Source: Pseudomonas sp. 14P_8.1_Bac3 (GTDB lineage Bacteria; Pseudomonadota; Gammaproteobacteria; Pseudomonadales; Pseudomonadaceae). From it: a stretch of DNA of 64,000 bases. The stretch covers positions 1 through 64,000 of the forward strand of contig NZ_JANLOD010000007.1 of NCBI RefSeq assembly GCF_025466085.1, written 5' to 3'. The stretch's first letter is position 1. Every line of letters begins with the position of its first letter. The translations under genes were made by a program, and so were the position numbers. The notes under the pieces are model-generated. The model worked only from the letters and a program-made list of their open reading frames with translations. It searched no databases and was not told the DNA's origin. Positions 17,744 to 26,701 of this stretch are shown here, piece by piece.

Positions 17744-17939
17744 GTGCTCGTCCTTGTTGTTATCAACCTGTTGTGGGCGGACAGATCCAAGCTTGCGGAC
17801 CTGGCATGACATAAATATGACCGTTTTCCCCGAGCCGGGGAAAGGGCGCCAGAGTCAATCTTGCCCGCTTGAACGGTCCGCGCTGTCCCGATAGCGACCT
17901 TGGCGCGATGTATTTAGACCCTTGCCGACGAACGGGCAT

Positions 17940-17968
17940 AAAAAAGCCCCGCTCTATAAGCGGGGCTC
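17940..17968 (-). terminator. Rho-independent terminator
   Basis: AGCCCCGC pairs with GCGGGGCT and is followed on the minus strand by TTTTTT, 11 bases after the stop of the Tyr/Pro-repeat gene. Confidence 0.88.
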
Positions 17969-17979
17969 GATCAGCGCTG

Positions 17980-18342
17980 TTACCAGCGGCCGTAACCGTG
18001 GGGAGGGCCGTAATAACGTGGCGGGCCGTAGTAGCCACGGGGTGGGCCGTAGTAAACCGGCGGCGGGCCGTAGTAGACCGGCTGTTGCACATAAACCGGC
18101 GCTGGCTGGTAGTAAACCGGTGGCGGCTGTTGCACATACACCGGCTGCGGCTGTGCGTACACCGGTTGCTGGACGTAGACCGGCCGGTTGCTGTTGATGA
18201 TGGCTGAACCGACGATGGCGGAGCCAACGATCGCGCCAAATACCGCTGGACCTTGCCAACCGCCACCGCCATGCGCTTCTGCCTGCCCTGCGATAGCAAG
18301 AGCACCGATCAGCAAGGCAACTGTGGGGATTTTACGGATCAT
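17980..18342 (-). CDS. Exported Tyr/Pro/Gly-repeat protein
   Basis: A 120-residue protein starting MIRKIPTVALLIGALAIAG, a clear signal peptide ending near QAEAHG. A glycine-zipper-like hydrophobic stretch (AVFGAIVGSAIVGSA) follows. Residues about 50-120 are a repeat tract of PVYVQQ, PVYYGPP and GYYGPP units. GAGGAATTATC precedes the ATG and a terminator follows the stop. The glycine zipper suggests association with the outer membrane or periplasm; the Tyr/Pro tail could be adhesive or structural. Function unknown. Confidence 0.78.
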   Translation of the reverse strand: MIRKIPTVALLIGALAIAGQAEAHGGGGWQGPAVFGAIVGSAIVGSAIINSNRPVYVQQPVYAQPQPVYVQQPPPVYYQPAPVYVQQPVYYGPPPVYYGPPRGYYGPPRYYGPPHGYGRW

Positions 18343-18588
18343 GATAATTCCTCGGTTCTTCAACCCGGCGCTTGCGTCTGCAATAGACCCAAGGATTGTC
18401 GCGGGGATACATCTAAGACAGCGTATTTCGGAAAATCAGCACAGCCGTTGGGTAAATTTTGTGTAAGGTCTGTACCGGCTTCCTTACCGTCGTGCGCTGC
18501 CACGTGCAGGCACGCTTATATGATCGAACAGATCGCGATGGAATGGCTAATCCCGTCCATCTGAAAGTGCTGTCGAAGGAGATTTTTC

Positions 18589-19407
18589 ATGCAGATGAAC
18601 CCCAACAAAGACACCCAGCTGTGCATGTCCCTGTCGGGACGGCCGGGCAACTTTGGCTTGCGCTTCCACAATCATCTGTACGAACAGCTGGGCCTGAATT
18701 TCTATTACAAGGCGTTCCGTAGCCAGGACCTGAGCGGCGCCGTCGCCGGCATTCGCGCGCTTAGCATTCGCGGCTGTGGCGTGTCGATGCCCTTCAAGGA
18801 GGCGTGCATTGCGCTGGTCGATGAGCTGGACGCGTCCGCCGCGGCCATTCAATCGATCAACACCATCGTCAACACCGACGGCCACCTGAAGGCCTACAAC
18901 ACCGATTACATCGCCATCGCTCAACTGCTGGAAACCCACCAGGTGCCCAAGGCATCAAGCTTCGCCCTTCGCGGCAGCGGCGGCATGGCCAAGGCGGTGG
19001 CCAGTGCCTTGCGCGATGGCGGCTATAAAAACGGCCTGATCGTGGCCCGTAACGAGCAGGCCGGACGGGCCTTGGCGGATTCGTTGGGTTATGACTGGCA
19101 AGCGGTACTGGGTGATCGGCGCCCGCAGATGCTGATCAACGTCACGCCAATTGGTATGACCGGCGGACCTGAGGCGGATCAGTTGGCGTTTGAGGCCGAG
19201 GTCATCGCGGCGGCAGAGACCGTCTTCGATGTGGTGGCGATCCCCTCGGAAACACCGCTGATCGTACGCGGTCGCGCCGAAGGCAAGCGGGTGATCACCG
19301 GGCTGGAAGTGATCGCGATCCAGGCGCTGGAGCAGTTCGTGTTGTACACCGGGGTGCGACCGACGCAGGAGCAGTTTCACAAGGCGGTGGAGTTTGCTCG
19401 CGGCTAG
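18589..19407 (+). CDS. Shikimate dehydrogenase-like oxidoreductase
   Basis: A 272-residue member of the AroE superfamily, closest in features to the shikimate-dehydrogenase-like (SdhL/HI0607-type) branch rather than to biosynthetic AroE. The substrate-site lysine is in GVSMPFKE and the catalytic aspartate in YNTDY. The cofactor loop reads RGSGGMAKAV instead of the AroE GAGGA pattern. GGAG lies 8 nt before the ATG. The family reduces dehydroshikimate or related cyclitols, with weak activity in tested HI0607-type enzymes. The true substrate is unknown. Confidence 0.85.
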   Translation: MQMNPNKDTQLCMSLSGRPGNFGLRFHNHLYEQLGLNFYYKAFRSQDLSGAVAGIRALSIRGCGVSMPFKEACIALVDELDASAAAIQSINTIVNTDGHLKAYNTDYIAIAQLLETHQVPKASSFALRGSGGMAKAVASALRDGGYKNGLIVARNEQAGRALADSLGYDWQAVLGDRRPQMLINVTPIGMTGGPEADQLAFEAEVIAAAETVFDVVAIPSETPLIVRGRAEGKRVITGLEVIAIQALEQFVLYTGVRPTQEQFHKAVEFARG

Positions 19408-19431
19408 GAATTTCGGTTGGCTGGGCTGGCC

Positions 19432-19526
19432 TCTTCGCGGGCAAGCCCGCTCCCACAAGGTTCTCTGTCGATTGGCAAAGTTGTGTACGACGTCGATCCA
19501 CTGTGGGAGCGAGCCTGCTCGCGAAG
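19432..19526. repeat. REPIN (paired REP)
   Basis: CTTCGCGGGCAAGCCCGCTC and the mirrored TGTGGGAGCGAGCCTGCTCG enclose about 45 bases between the shikimate-dehydrogenase-like gene and the cupin gene. The two arms carry different stem variants. Confidence 0.85.
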
Positions 19527-19617
19527 AGCGCGACGCGGTCTTCAGTCGGTCGCAGCCTATAATTCCAACCAGCAAGCCAAGACTTATCCCTCAAAAAACA
19601 CCGTGACCGAGGCCACC

Positions 19618-20136
19618 ATGCACCCGCCCATCCTCAACCTGAATCAGGTCGAACTCGAACCGCTGCCCGAAGCCCTGGCGCCCACCGGCGAAACGGCCGG
19701 TCGTTATCAACAACGGATGGCCAGGGTCGGTCAGCAACTGGGGGCGCAGAAGCTCGGGTATCGCCTGTATGTGCTGGAACCGGGCATGCGCGGCAGTCCG
19801 TTTCACAGTCATCGGGTCAACGAGGAAATGTTTTACGTGGTCGCGGGAGAAGGGCAGGTCCGTCTCGGCGCCGAGCGTTTTCCCATTCGTTCGGGTGACG
19901 TGATCGCCTGCCCGCCGGGTGGCCCGGAAGCGGCGCACCAGATCATCAACACCAGCAAGGGTGAGTTGCGCTACCTGGCGGTCAGCACCCAGCAATCGCC
20001 GGAGATCTGCGAGTACCCGGATTCCGGCAAGTACGCGGTGATGGATGAGTTCAAGGTCGACGCCGAGGGCAATGCCTCGGGCTTCGTCGCCGTCGCCCGG
20101 CAGGCTGACGGTGTGGATTACTGGGAAGGCGAGTGA
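19618..20136 (+). CDS. Cupin domain protein
   Basis: A 172-residue protein with one cupin barrel. Cupin motif 1 is seen as SPFHSHRVNEEMFYVVAGEG (about 61-80), with metal-ligand His, His and Glu, and motif 2 follows as GDVIACPPGGPEAAHQIIN (about 93-111) with a further His. It is likely a metal-binding cytoplasmic enzyme or sugar/small-molecule-binding protein. The ATG at 19618 gives the sensible N-terminus; the frame is open further left only through the REPIN. No operon partner. Confidence 0.88.
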   Translation: MHPPILNLNQVELEPLPEALAPTGETAGRYQQRMARVGQQLGAQKLGYRLYVLEPGMRGSPFHSHRVNEEMFYVVAGEGQVRLGAERFPIRSGDVIACPPGGPEAAHQIINTSKGELRYLAVSTQQSPEICEYPDSGKYAVMDEFKVDAEGNASGFVAVARQADGVDYWEGE

Positions 20137-20160
20137 TCACCGGGTAACACCGATTCAATT

Positions 20161-20247
20161 GTGGGAGCGGGCTTGCTCGCGAAAGCGTTGTCACATCTTG
20201 CATTGATGTGACGGGCAGGTCGCTTTCGCGAGCAAGCCCGCTCCCAC
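20161..20247. repeat. REPIN (paired REP)
   Basis: GTGGGAGCGGGCTTGCTCGC and its perfect mirror lie between the convergent cupin and YceH genes; the whole 87-base unit could fold into one long hairpin. Confidence 0.9.
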
Positions 20248-20249
20248 AT

Positions 20250-20897
20250 TTATTCGAGGCGTGCCAGTCGTTCTTCCAGCGCCGCAATGCGCGCTTCAAG
20301 CTCTTCAATCCGCTCCACGGACACGCCGCCACCCGAGCCACGCTCCACGGGGTTCTGCCGCGCCGCGAGGATCGCTTCGATGTCCGCGGGATCACCCAGC
20401 GCATGCATGTAGCGATCTTCACGCTGCCCGGCCTGGCGCGGGATCAGCAGCGCCAGACCGCGAGCGATCAAGCGCTCCAGCTGATGCACCACCTGTTCGG
20501 CGTCTTCGAATTCATGCATGCGACCGCTGCGGGTCAGCAGTTCGTTGACCGTCTGCGGACCGCGCAGAAACAACAGCCCTGTGAGTATCACCTGCGCCGG
20601 CACCAGTTCCAGGGCCTTGTCGACCTTGTGCTCCCAGCGGTCGGCGCGGCTGCCCATCACCAGTTTGGTGAACCCGCGACCCTCGAGGGCGCGCAGGCTT
20701 TGGCCGACCTGGCCCTGGGTGAGGTTCATCACTGGCTCGCGGCTGGTTTTCTGGTTACAGGCAATCACCAGGGCATTGAGGGTCAGCGGATAGGTTTCCG
20801 GGCTGGTGGCCTGCTTCTCGATCAATGAACCGAGAATGCGTATTTCCGTGCTGTTGAGCCGTGGCTCATCGAACGTGGTTTCTTGCTCAATGCTCAT
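20250..20897 (-). CDS. YceH family protein (DUF480)
   Basis: A 215-residue protein of the YceH/DUF480 family, with two winged-helix-like domains. Family features include [25 protein letters not shown] shortened here to the segment [14 protein letters not shown] near residue 14, then [10 protein letters not shown] and [18 protein letters not shown]. The C-terminal end is a short coiled coil ([19 protein letters not shown]). The ATG at 20897 is preceded by AAGGGA. The molecular role of YceH is not established. Confidence 0.92.
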   Translation of the reverse strand: MSIEQETTFDEPRLNSTEIRILGSLIEKQATSPETYPLTLNALVIACNQKTSREPVMNLTQGQVGQSLRALEGRGFTKLVMGSRADRWEHKVDKALELVPAQVILTGLLFLRGPQTVNELLTRSGRMHEFEDAEQVVHQLERLIARGLALLIPRQAGQREDRYMHALGDPADIEAILAARQNPVERGSGGGVSVERIEELEARIAALEERLARLE

Positions 20898-21199
20898 GAT
20901 GCGTCCCTTCCCCGGTTCATAGTCTTCTGCTGGCATGCACTTTAGTTTGACGGGCGCCAATGGCAACTGAATTTGTCGCCTCCCCCCGCAATCGTCATAA
21001 AAGCGACATCAATTCATCACGCTATTTTTTTATCCGCGGAGCACCGTAGGCATGGCCGCGGGATGACGGCGACCCTGAAGGGCGCGGCGTCAAAGCGTAT
21101 CGACAACGTCACTGGCCTTACTGACTGCAACCTGGAGCAAGGCATGACGCTGACCCTGGGCTTGACCCGCAATCATGCGCCGAACGGCGCGCGCCTGCC
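20898..21199. other. Intergenic region, no gene seen
   Basis: This 302-base divergent gap between the YceH gene and the sugar epimerase gene has short open frames but none with a ribosome site. It must contain the promoters of both units. An AT-rich patch around 21015-21040 is the best promoter candidate for the glycan operon. Confidence 0.45.
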
Positions 21200-22177
21200 A
21201 TGACCGTACTGGTCACCGGCGCCGCCGGTTTCATTGGATATCACACGGTCAAGCGCCTGTGTGAGCAAGGCCTCGAAGTGGTGGGCATCGACAACCTCAA
21301 CGACTACTACAGCGTGCAACTCAAACACGCTCGGCTCAAGCAATTGAACGATTGTGCCGGCTTTCATTTCCAGACGCTGGACATCGTCGACAAGCCTGCC
21401 CTGATGGCGTTGTTCGAGGCCCACGCCTTTACCCAGGTGATTCATCTGGCGGCCCAGGCGGGCGTTCGCTATTCGCTGGATAACCCGGACGTGTATGGGC
21501 AATCGAACCTGACCGGCTTCCTCAATGTGCTGGAAGCCTGCCGACACCATCGTCCCGAGCACCTGATTTACGCCTCGAGCAGCTCGGTCTACGGCAGCAA
21601 CAGCAAAATGCCGTTCAGCGTCGAGGACGCCGTTGATCACCCGGTTTCGCTGTATGCCGCGAGCAAACGGGCCAACGAACTGATGGCCCACAGCTACTGC
21701 CATCTGTACGGCATCAGGGCCAGTGGCCTGCGGTTTTTTACGGTTTACGGACCCTGGGGGCGCCCGGACATGGCGCTGTTCAAGTTCACCGAAGCGATTC
21801 TCGACGACCGGCCGATCGACCTCTACAACCGGGGCTCGATGTCACGGGATTTCACCTACATCGACGACATCGTCGAAAGCATCGCGCGCCTGGTTCCAAG
21901 ACCGCCGATTCCAGAAGTGGCGGGCGAGGGCGTCAACCGGATGTTCAACATTGGCCGCGGCGAGCCCGTCGCGCTGCTGGATTTCGTCGAGTGCCTGGAG
22001 TCGGCGCTGGACCGGCCAGCGCGACGCAACTGGCTGCCGATGCAGGCCGGCGATGTGCACAAGACCTGGGCGGATGTGTCGGCCTTGGCGCAGTGGGTGG
22101 GTTTTCGTCCGCAGGTCTCGCTCGAGACCGGTGTCGGCCAGTTCGTGAAGTGGTATCGGCACTTTTATCAGCGATGA
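21200..22177 (+). CDS. NAD-dependent epimerase/dehydratase (UDP-glucuronate 4-epimerase-like)
   Basis: A 325-residue extended SDR that acts on nucleotide sugars. The NAD motif TGAAGFIG is at residues 6-13, and GIDNLNDYY at about 29-37 is typical of UDP-glucuronate/UDP-glucose 4-epimerases. The catalytic Y-x3-K is in SLYAASKRANE. The segment RFFTVYGPWGRPDMA and a late TWADVSAL complete the family pattern. It is first in a four-gene operon (next gene after 46 bases) with two glycosyltransferases, so it probably makes the sugar nucleotide they use. Confidence 0.92.
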   Translation: MTVLVTGAAGFIGYHTVKRLCEQGLEVVGIDNLNDYYSVQLKHARLKQLNDCAGFHFQTLDIVDKPALMALFEAHAFTQVIHLAAQAGVRYSLDNPDVYGQSNLTGFLNVLEACRHHRPEHLIYASSSSVYGSNSKMPFSVEDAVDHPVSLYAASKRANELMAHSYCHLYGIRASGLRFFTVYGPWGRPDMALFKFTEAILDDRPIDLYNRGSMSRDFTYIDDIVESIARLVPRPPIPEVAGEGVNRMFNIGRGEPVALLDFVECLESALDRPARRNWLPMQAGDVHKTWADVSALAQWVGFRPQVSLETGVGQFVKWYRHFYQR

Positions 22178-22223
22178 AGCGTTGGCCTTCCATCATAAAA
22201 AATCCAGGAAAACAGAGGCCTCT

Positions 22224-22964
22224 ATGAGCCAGGACATATTTGTATCCGTGCTGATTCCGGCAAAGAACGAAGCGAACAATCTCGTCTCGCTGCTGGAAGA
22301 AATCCGTATCGCACTGACGGGCGAAGCCTATGAGGTTATCGTCGTCGATGACGGCAGCACAGACGCCACGTTGCAGGCCTTGCAGCAGACCCGGCACGGC
22401 GGCCTGGACACCTTGCGCATCCTGCGCCACGACCGTTCGCTGGGGCAGAGCACCTCGCTGTACCATGCCGCGCTCGCCGCCCGTGGCCGGTGGCTGGCGA
22501 CGCTGGATGGCGATGGCCAGAACGACCCGGCGGACATCCCTGGCATGCTGGCGCTGGTACGCAGCGAGCGGGCCACAGCCGACCTGCAATTGGTCGCCGG
22601 GCACCGGGTCAACCGCCGCGACACCGCGAGCAAACGCTGGGCCTCGCGGTTCGCCAACGGCTTGCGCAGTCGCCTGCTCAGGGACCAGACGCCGGACACC
22701 GGGTGCGGGCTGAAGCTGATTCAGCGCGCGGCATTCCTGCGTTTGCCGTACTTCGACCATATGCACCGCTTCATTCCGGCGCTGATCCAGCGGCACAACG
22801 GGCGCATGCTCACCCATCCGGTCAACCATCGACCGCGCACGGCCGGGGTCTCCAAGTACGGCAACCTAGACCGCGCGTTGGTGGGCATTCTCGACCTGGT
22901 CGGCGTCTGGTGGCTGATCCGGCGCACGCGCCTGAATAGCCATGCGCAGGAGATCGAAGGATGA
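22224..22964 (+). CDS. Glycosyltransferase family 2
   Basis: A 246-residue GT-A fold transferase like dolichyl/undecaprenyl-phosphate sugar synthases. PAKNEANNL (about 10-18), VVDDGSTDAT (about 39-48) and the DxD-type LDGDGQNDP (about 93-101) are present, as is GVSKYG (about 208-213), which is conserved in the ArnC/DPM group. One amphipathic or membrane-associated segment lies near the C-terminus (ALVGILDLVGVWWL). The last four bases overlap the next gene (ATGA), so translation is coupled. Likely role: load the sugar onto undecaprenyl phosphate for the ArnT-like enzyme. Confidence 0.92.
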   Translation: MSQDIFVSVLIPAKNEANNLVSLLEEIRIALTGEAYEVIVVDDGSTDATLQALQQTRHGGLDTLRILRHDRSLGQSTSLYHAALAARGRWLATLDGDGQNDPADIPGMLALVRSERATADLQLVAGHRVNRRDTASKRWASRFANGLRSRLLRDQTPDTGCGLKLIQRAAFLRLPYFDHMHRFIPALIQRHNGRMLTHPVNHRPRTAGVSKYGNLDRALVGILDLVGVWWLIRRTRLNSHAQEIEG

Positions 22965-23239
22965 ACCTGTCCCGCGAAACCCTGTGGCTGGTGGTCGGGT
23001 TCACCGGCCAGATCGCCTTCACCGGCCGCTTCGTCCTGCAGTGGCTGTACAGCGAATACAAGAAACGCAGCGTGATTCCGGTGAGCTTCTGGTACTTGAG
23101 CATCGTCGGCAGCACGCTGTTGTTCGCCTACGCCATCTATCGGCAGGACCCGGTGTTCATCGCCGGGCAGGCGTTCGGCTCCATCGTGTACCTGCGCAAC
23201 CTGCAATTGATTGCCCGCAGCAAAACCGTGAAGGACTGA
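22961..23239 (+). CDS. Lipid-A-disaccharide synthase N-terminal domain-like membrane protein
   Basis: A 92-residue protein with three hydrophobic segments and the LAB_N pattern GFTGQIAFTGRFVLQW followed by SVIPVSFWYLSI. The name of the domain comes from its occurrence fused to LpxB in some bacteria; as a stand-alone protein it is found beside glycosyltransferases and is thought to act in glycolipid handling or flipping in the inner membrane. It overlaps the GT2 gene by 4 bases and is 3 bases from the ArnT-like gene, a tightly coupled operon. Confidence 0.9.
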   Translation: MNLSRETLWLVVGFTGQIAFTGRFVLQWLYSEYKKRSVIPVSFWYLSIVGSTLLFAYAIYRQDPVFIAGQAFGSIVYLRNLQLIARSKTVKD

Positions 23240-23242
23240 CCC

Positions 23243-24763
23243 ATGCGCCGAACCCTGTCACCCGGCGTCGAATGCCTGGGATTGATGTTGCTTGCTCTAT
23301 TGTTGGTCGGCGCGGGGCTGGGTTGGCGTCAGCCGCAGAATGTCGACGAGGAGCGCTTCCTCGGCGTGGCCCTGGAAATGTTGCACAACGGTTCGTGGCT
23401 GATTCCCCACCGGGCCGCGGAGATCTACGGCGATAAACCGCCGATCTTCATGTGGACCGTGGCGTTTTTCACCTGGCTCACCGGGATACCCGCCATCGCC
23501 CTCTATATACCAGGGCTGCTGTCGGCCGCGTCGGTCACGGCGATGCTCTACGACCTGGGCCGCCGATTGTGGAATCGACGCGCAGGTCGAACCGCCGCGC
23601 TCTTGTACCTGGCGACCTATCAGACCTACAGCATTTTGCGCACCGGGCAGATCGACAGTTTTCTGATTCTTTTCACTACGTTGGGTCTGTATGGCCTGAC
23701 GCGGCATCTGTTGCTGGGGCCTGCGTGGCGTTGGTTTTACGTCGGCTGCGCGGCGATGGGGATCGGCGTGATCACCAAAGGCGTCGGCTTCGTGCCGGCG
23801 TTGATGTTGATCCCGTATGCCTACGCGGTGCGCAAGGACTGGCCCGGCGTCGTGGCGATGCCCGGCGAGGCGCGTCGATGGTGCCTAGGTTTCATCCTGT
23901 TGCTGGGCGCTGTGGGCATCTGGCTGCTGCCCTTGGCGCTGTCCATCGTGCTCAATGGCGGGGCTGAGGAAATCGCCTATGCGCGGGAAATTCTGCTGCG
24001 TCAGACGGCGGGGCGCTATGCGGCGGCATGGGATCATCGTGAGCCGTTCTGGTATTTCTTCCTCAATGTCATTCCGCAATATTGGCTGCCGCTGGTGCTC
24101 GCGCTGCCCTGGCTGATTCCCGCGTGGCGCCGGCAGTTGCAAAAACGCGACGGCCGCGTGCTGGTACTGCTGGGATGGGTGGCGCTGGTCGTGCTGTTTT
24201 TCTGCCTGAGCAGTGGCAAGCGCAAGTTGTACATTTATCCGGCGTTGCCTGGGTTGGTGCTGGTCGCCGCGCCGCTGATGCCGTGGCTGTTCAAACGCTG
24301 GTTCCGTCGGCGCGTGCTGGGTTGGCGGATCTTTCAGGGGGTGGCATTGGCCTGGTTCGCGCTGTGGTTCGCTCGCGGTTTTATCGAGCCGGTCAAGGAT
24401 GGCGCCAATCCCCACGACGGGTTGATGGCACAGGCGGCAGCGATGACTCAGGGCGCCGACCTGGTGCTGGTCGACTGGCGTGAGGGGCATTGGTTGTTCG
24501 CGCGACAGCCGATCGTGCATTTCGGCATGGCCGGGTCAACGGTGGAGCAGGCGGCGCGGTGGTTGCGCGAACATCCTCAGGCGTATGCCCTGGTGCCGGA
24601 TGATAGGCTCGGCCAGTGCTTCAATCCGCAGCTCGCCCGTGAGTTGGGCGACACCTCGCGGGCGCAGTGGTCGATCGTGGGGGCCGACGCCGATAACGGC
24701 AATTGCCACCCTGGACCGCCGGCGCATATCTATCGCTTCACCTGGGACCGCGCATCGCTATAA
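23243..24763 (+). CDS. ArnT-like glycosyltransferase (GT83/PMT superfamily)
   Basis: A 506-residue polytopic membrane protein with about ten to twelve hydrophobic segments. The N-terminal DEERFLGVALEMLHNGSWLI (about 34-53) with its acidic pair matches the catalytic periplasmic loop of ArnT/PMT enzymes, and GDKPPIFMWTVA follows. The family transfers a sugar from undecaprenyl phosphate to lipid A or other envelope acceptors. This and the three genes before it make an Arn-like set, but there is no arnA or arnB homologue here, so the sugar need not be aminoarabinose. It is followed by the DUF1993 gene after 40 bases. Confidence 0.9.
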   Translation: MRRTLSPGVECLGLMLLALLLVGAGLGWRQPQNVDEERFLGVALEMLHNGSWLIPHRAAEIYGDKPPIFMWTVAFFTWLTGIPAIALYIPGLLSAASVTAMLYDLGRRLWNRRAGRTAALLYLATYQTYSILRTGQIDSFLILFTTLGLYGLTRHLLLGPAWRWFYVGCAAMGIGVITKGVGFVPALMLIPYAYAVRKDWPGVVAMPGEARRWCLGFILLLGAVGIWLLPLALSIVLNGGAEEIAYAREILLRQTAGRYAAAWDHREPFWYFFLNVIPQYWLPLVLALPWLIPAWRRQLQKRDGRVLVLLGWVALVVLFFCLSSGKRKLYIYPALPGLVLVAAPLMPWLFKRWFRRRVLGWRIFQGVALAWFALWFARGFIEPVKDGANPHDGLMAQAAAMTQGADLVLVDWREGHWLFARQPIVHFGMAGSTVEQAARWLREHPQAYALVPDDRLGQCFNPQLARELGDTSRAQWSIVGADADNGNCHPGPPAHIYRFTWDRASL

Positions 24764-24803
24764 TCGACCCCACGTTTCACTCCTGTCACTACACGAGACT
24801 GCC

Positions 24804-25313
24804 ATGACCATTTCCCTGTACGACGCTTCCATTCCGGTTCTGAAACAAATGCTCACCGCCCTCAGCGACGTCCTGAACAAGGCCGAAGCCCACGCCACCG
24901 CCAAGAACATCGACCCGAACGCGTTCCTCCAGGCCCGCCTGTACCCGGACATGTTCCCGCTGGTGCGTCAGGTGCAGATCGCCGTTGATTTCGCCAAAGG
25001 CATTTCTTCGCGTCTGGCCGAGGTCGAATTGCCGAAGTATGACGACACCGAAACCACCTTCGCCGACCTGCAGGCGCTGCTGACCAAGGTTCTGGGCTAT
25101 ATCGGCGAGTTCAAGCCGGAGCAGATCAATGGAAAGGAAGGCGTCGAGATCATCACCCGTCCGGGCACGCCGAAAGAGAAGCGCTTCAGCGGCCAGGCTT
25201 ACCTGCTGAGCTATGGCTTGCCGCAGTTCTTCTTCCACGTCACCACGGCTTACGCGCTGCTGCGTCACAACGGTGTGGAAGTGGGCAAGCGCGATTACAT
25301 GGGCGCCTACTAA
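24804..25313 (+). CDS. DUF1993 family protein
   Basis: A 169-residue helical cytoplasmic protein of the DUF1993 family. Family features are the N-terminal SLYDASIPVLKQML, the central YPDMFPLVRQVQIAVDFAKG (about 48-67) and the C-terminal FFFHVTTAYALLRHNGVEVG. It belongs in the DinB-like four-helix superfamily by appearance; the function is not established. The ATG at 24804 gives the standard N-terminus. It has its own downstream terminator and may be transcribed with the glycan operon. Confidence 0.9.
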   Translation: MTISLYDASIPVLKQMLTALSDVLNKAEAHATAKNIDPNAFLQARLYPDMFPLVRQVQIAVDFAKGISSRLAEVELPKYDDTETTFADLQALLTKVLGYIGEFKPEQINGKEGVEIITRPGTPKEKRFSGQAYLLSYGLPQFFFHVTTAYALLRHNGVEVGKRDYMGAY

Positions 25314-25330
25314 ACCCGTCGCAATAACAA

Positions 25331-25368
25331 AAAAAGCCCGCCAAGGTTAGCGCCTTTGCGGGTTTTTT
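25331..25368 (+). terminator. Rho-independent terminator
   Basis: CCCGCCAAGG pairs imperfectly with CCTTTGCGGG and is followed by TTTTTT, just after the DUF1993 gene. Confidence 0.85.
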
Positions 25369-25542
25369 GGTTTCTGGGGTGCGTAAAAGTGTTAGAGGCC
25401 CGGCTGGCCAGCGATCAGACACGATTGGCAGGTTCGTGCAACCGCGTTTGGAAACACTCTGTTAAGATTGCCCATCCTCATTTGCATCTGCCAGTGGGCC
25501 TTCGGGCTATCGCTGGTGTCGTCGTTTTTTCTGGAGTTTCAA

Positions 25543-26697
25543 ATGCTGTTGCCCATCCTTCTGTTGTCCGCCGCCGGTTTCACGGTGCTGACCACGGAAT
25601 TCGTCATCGTCGGCCTGTTGCCCGCCATCGCCCGGGATCTGGAAGTCACCATCCCCCAGGCCGGGTTGCTGGTGACCTTGTTCGCCTTCACCGTCGCGGC
25701 GTTCGGGCCGTTCCTGACTGCGTACTTCGCCCGGTTCGAACGGCGCAAGCTGTTTATCTCGGTGCTGATCATGTTCGGTCTGGCCAACACCCTCGCGGCG
25801 TTTGCGCCGAATATCTGGGTGATGGCCGTCGCGCGGTTGATTCCCGCGCTCGGGCTGCCGGTGTTCTGGGCCCTGGCCAGCGAGACGGCGGTGGACATCG
25901 TAGGGCCGGATTATGCCGGACGGGCGATCGCCAAGATCGGCTTCGGCATTGTCTGCGCGACGGTGTTCGGCATTCCCGTCGGTACACTGATTTCCGATGC
26001 GTTCGGCTGGCGCAGCGCCTTCGGCATTCTGGCGGTCATCGCCTTCGCCAAGGCCTTGCTGCTGTTCATCTACTTGCCGAAAACCAGCCTGCACCAGCAT
26101 CAGGTGAGTTTCCGTTCGCAGTTCAAGATACTGCGCAGCCCGTTGATGATCGGCCATGTGCTGCTGTCGATCCTCGTGTTCAGCGGTATGTTCACCGCCT
26201 ACACCTACCTCGCCGACATTCTCGAACGTCTGGCCGGATTCAACGGCACGGTGGTCGGCTGGTGCCTGATGGGCTTCGGCGCGGTGGGCTTGATCGGCAA
26301 CTCGCTGGGCGGCCGTGCGGTGGATCGTCATCCACTGATTGCCTCGGTGACGTTCTGCGCGTTCATGATTGCCGGCATGGTGGCATTGGTGCCGAACATC
26401 CATTCGCCGCTGGGTCTGGCGGCGGCGATGGGCATCTGGGGCGTGACCCAGGCGGCGTTGTTCCTGGTCAGCCATGTGCGTTTGATGAAAGCTGCACCTG
26501 AGGCGCCGGCGTTTGCCGCGTCGCTGAACATTGCCGGCGCCAACCTCGGCATTGGCCTTGGGGCCATGGTCGGCGGCCGGGTGATCGACAGTGTCGGCCT
26601 CGGCGGTCTCGGGTTTGCCGCAGCCGGTTTTATCCTGGTGTCGATCCTGCTGGCGATGGCGCTGATGACGTTCAAGCCGCGCGAAGTCTGCGTCTGA
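25543..26697 (+). CDS. MFS transporter (DHA1 type)
   Basis: A 384-residue major facilitator with twelve hydrophobic segments. The motif FVIVGLLPAIARDL (about 19-32) and the motif-A-like loop FARFERRKLF (about 63-72) place it in the drug:H+ antiporter 1 group with AraJ/NepI-like exporters. The ATG at 25543 follows CTGGAG by 6 nt. It is convergent with the nhaR gene, 4 bases apart. Substrate unknown; export of sugars, nucleosides or drugs is typical for the group. Confidence 0.92.
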   Translation: MLLPILLLSAAGFTVLTTEFVIVGLLPAIARDLEVTIPQAGLLVTLFAFTVAAFGPFLTAYFARFERRKLFISVLIMFGLANTLAAFAPNIWVMAVARLIPALGLPVFWALASETAVDIVGPDYAGRAIAKIGFGIVCATVFGIPVGTLISDAFGWRSAFGILAVIAFAKALLLFIYLPKTSLHQHQVSFRSQFKILRSPLMIGHVLLSILVFSGMFTAYTYLADILERLAGFNGTVVGWCLMGFGAVGLIGNSLGGRAVDRHPLIASVTFCAFMIAGMVALVPNIHSPLGLAAAMGIWGVTQAALFLVSHVRLMKAAPEAPAFAASLNIAGANLGIGLGAMVGGRVIDSVGLGGLGFAAAGFILVSILLAMALMTFKPREVCV

Positions 26698-26701
26698 GCC
26701 G

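Noticed and set aside
20161..20247. Large hairpin as a terminator for the cupin gene
   Set aside because: There is no T-run after the stem and the sequence is a standard REPIN.
20973..21203. A 76-codon plus-strand open frame before the epimerase gene
   Set aside because: No ribosome site and no protein-like composition; it overlaps the start of the epimerase gene.
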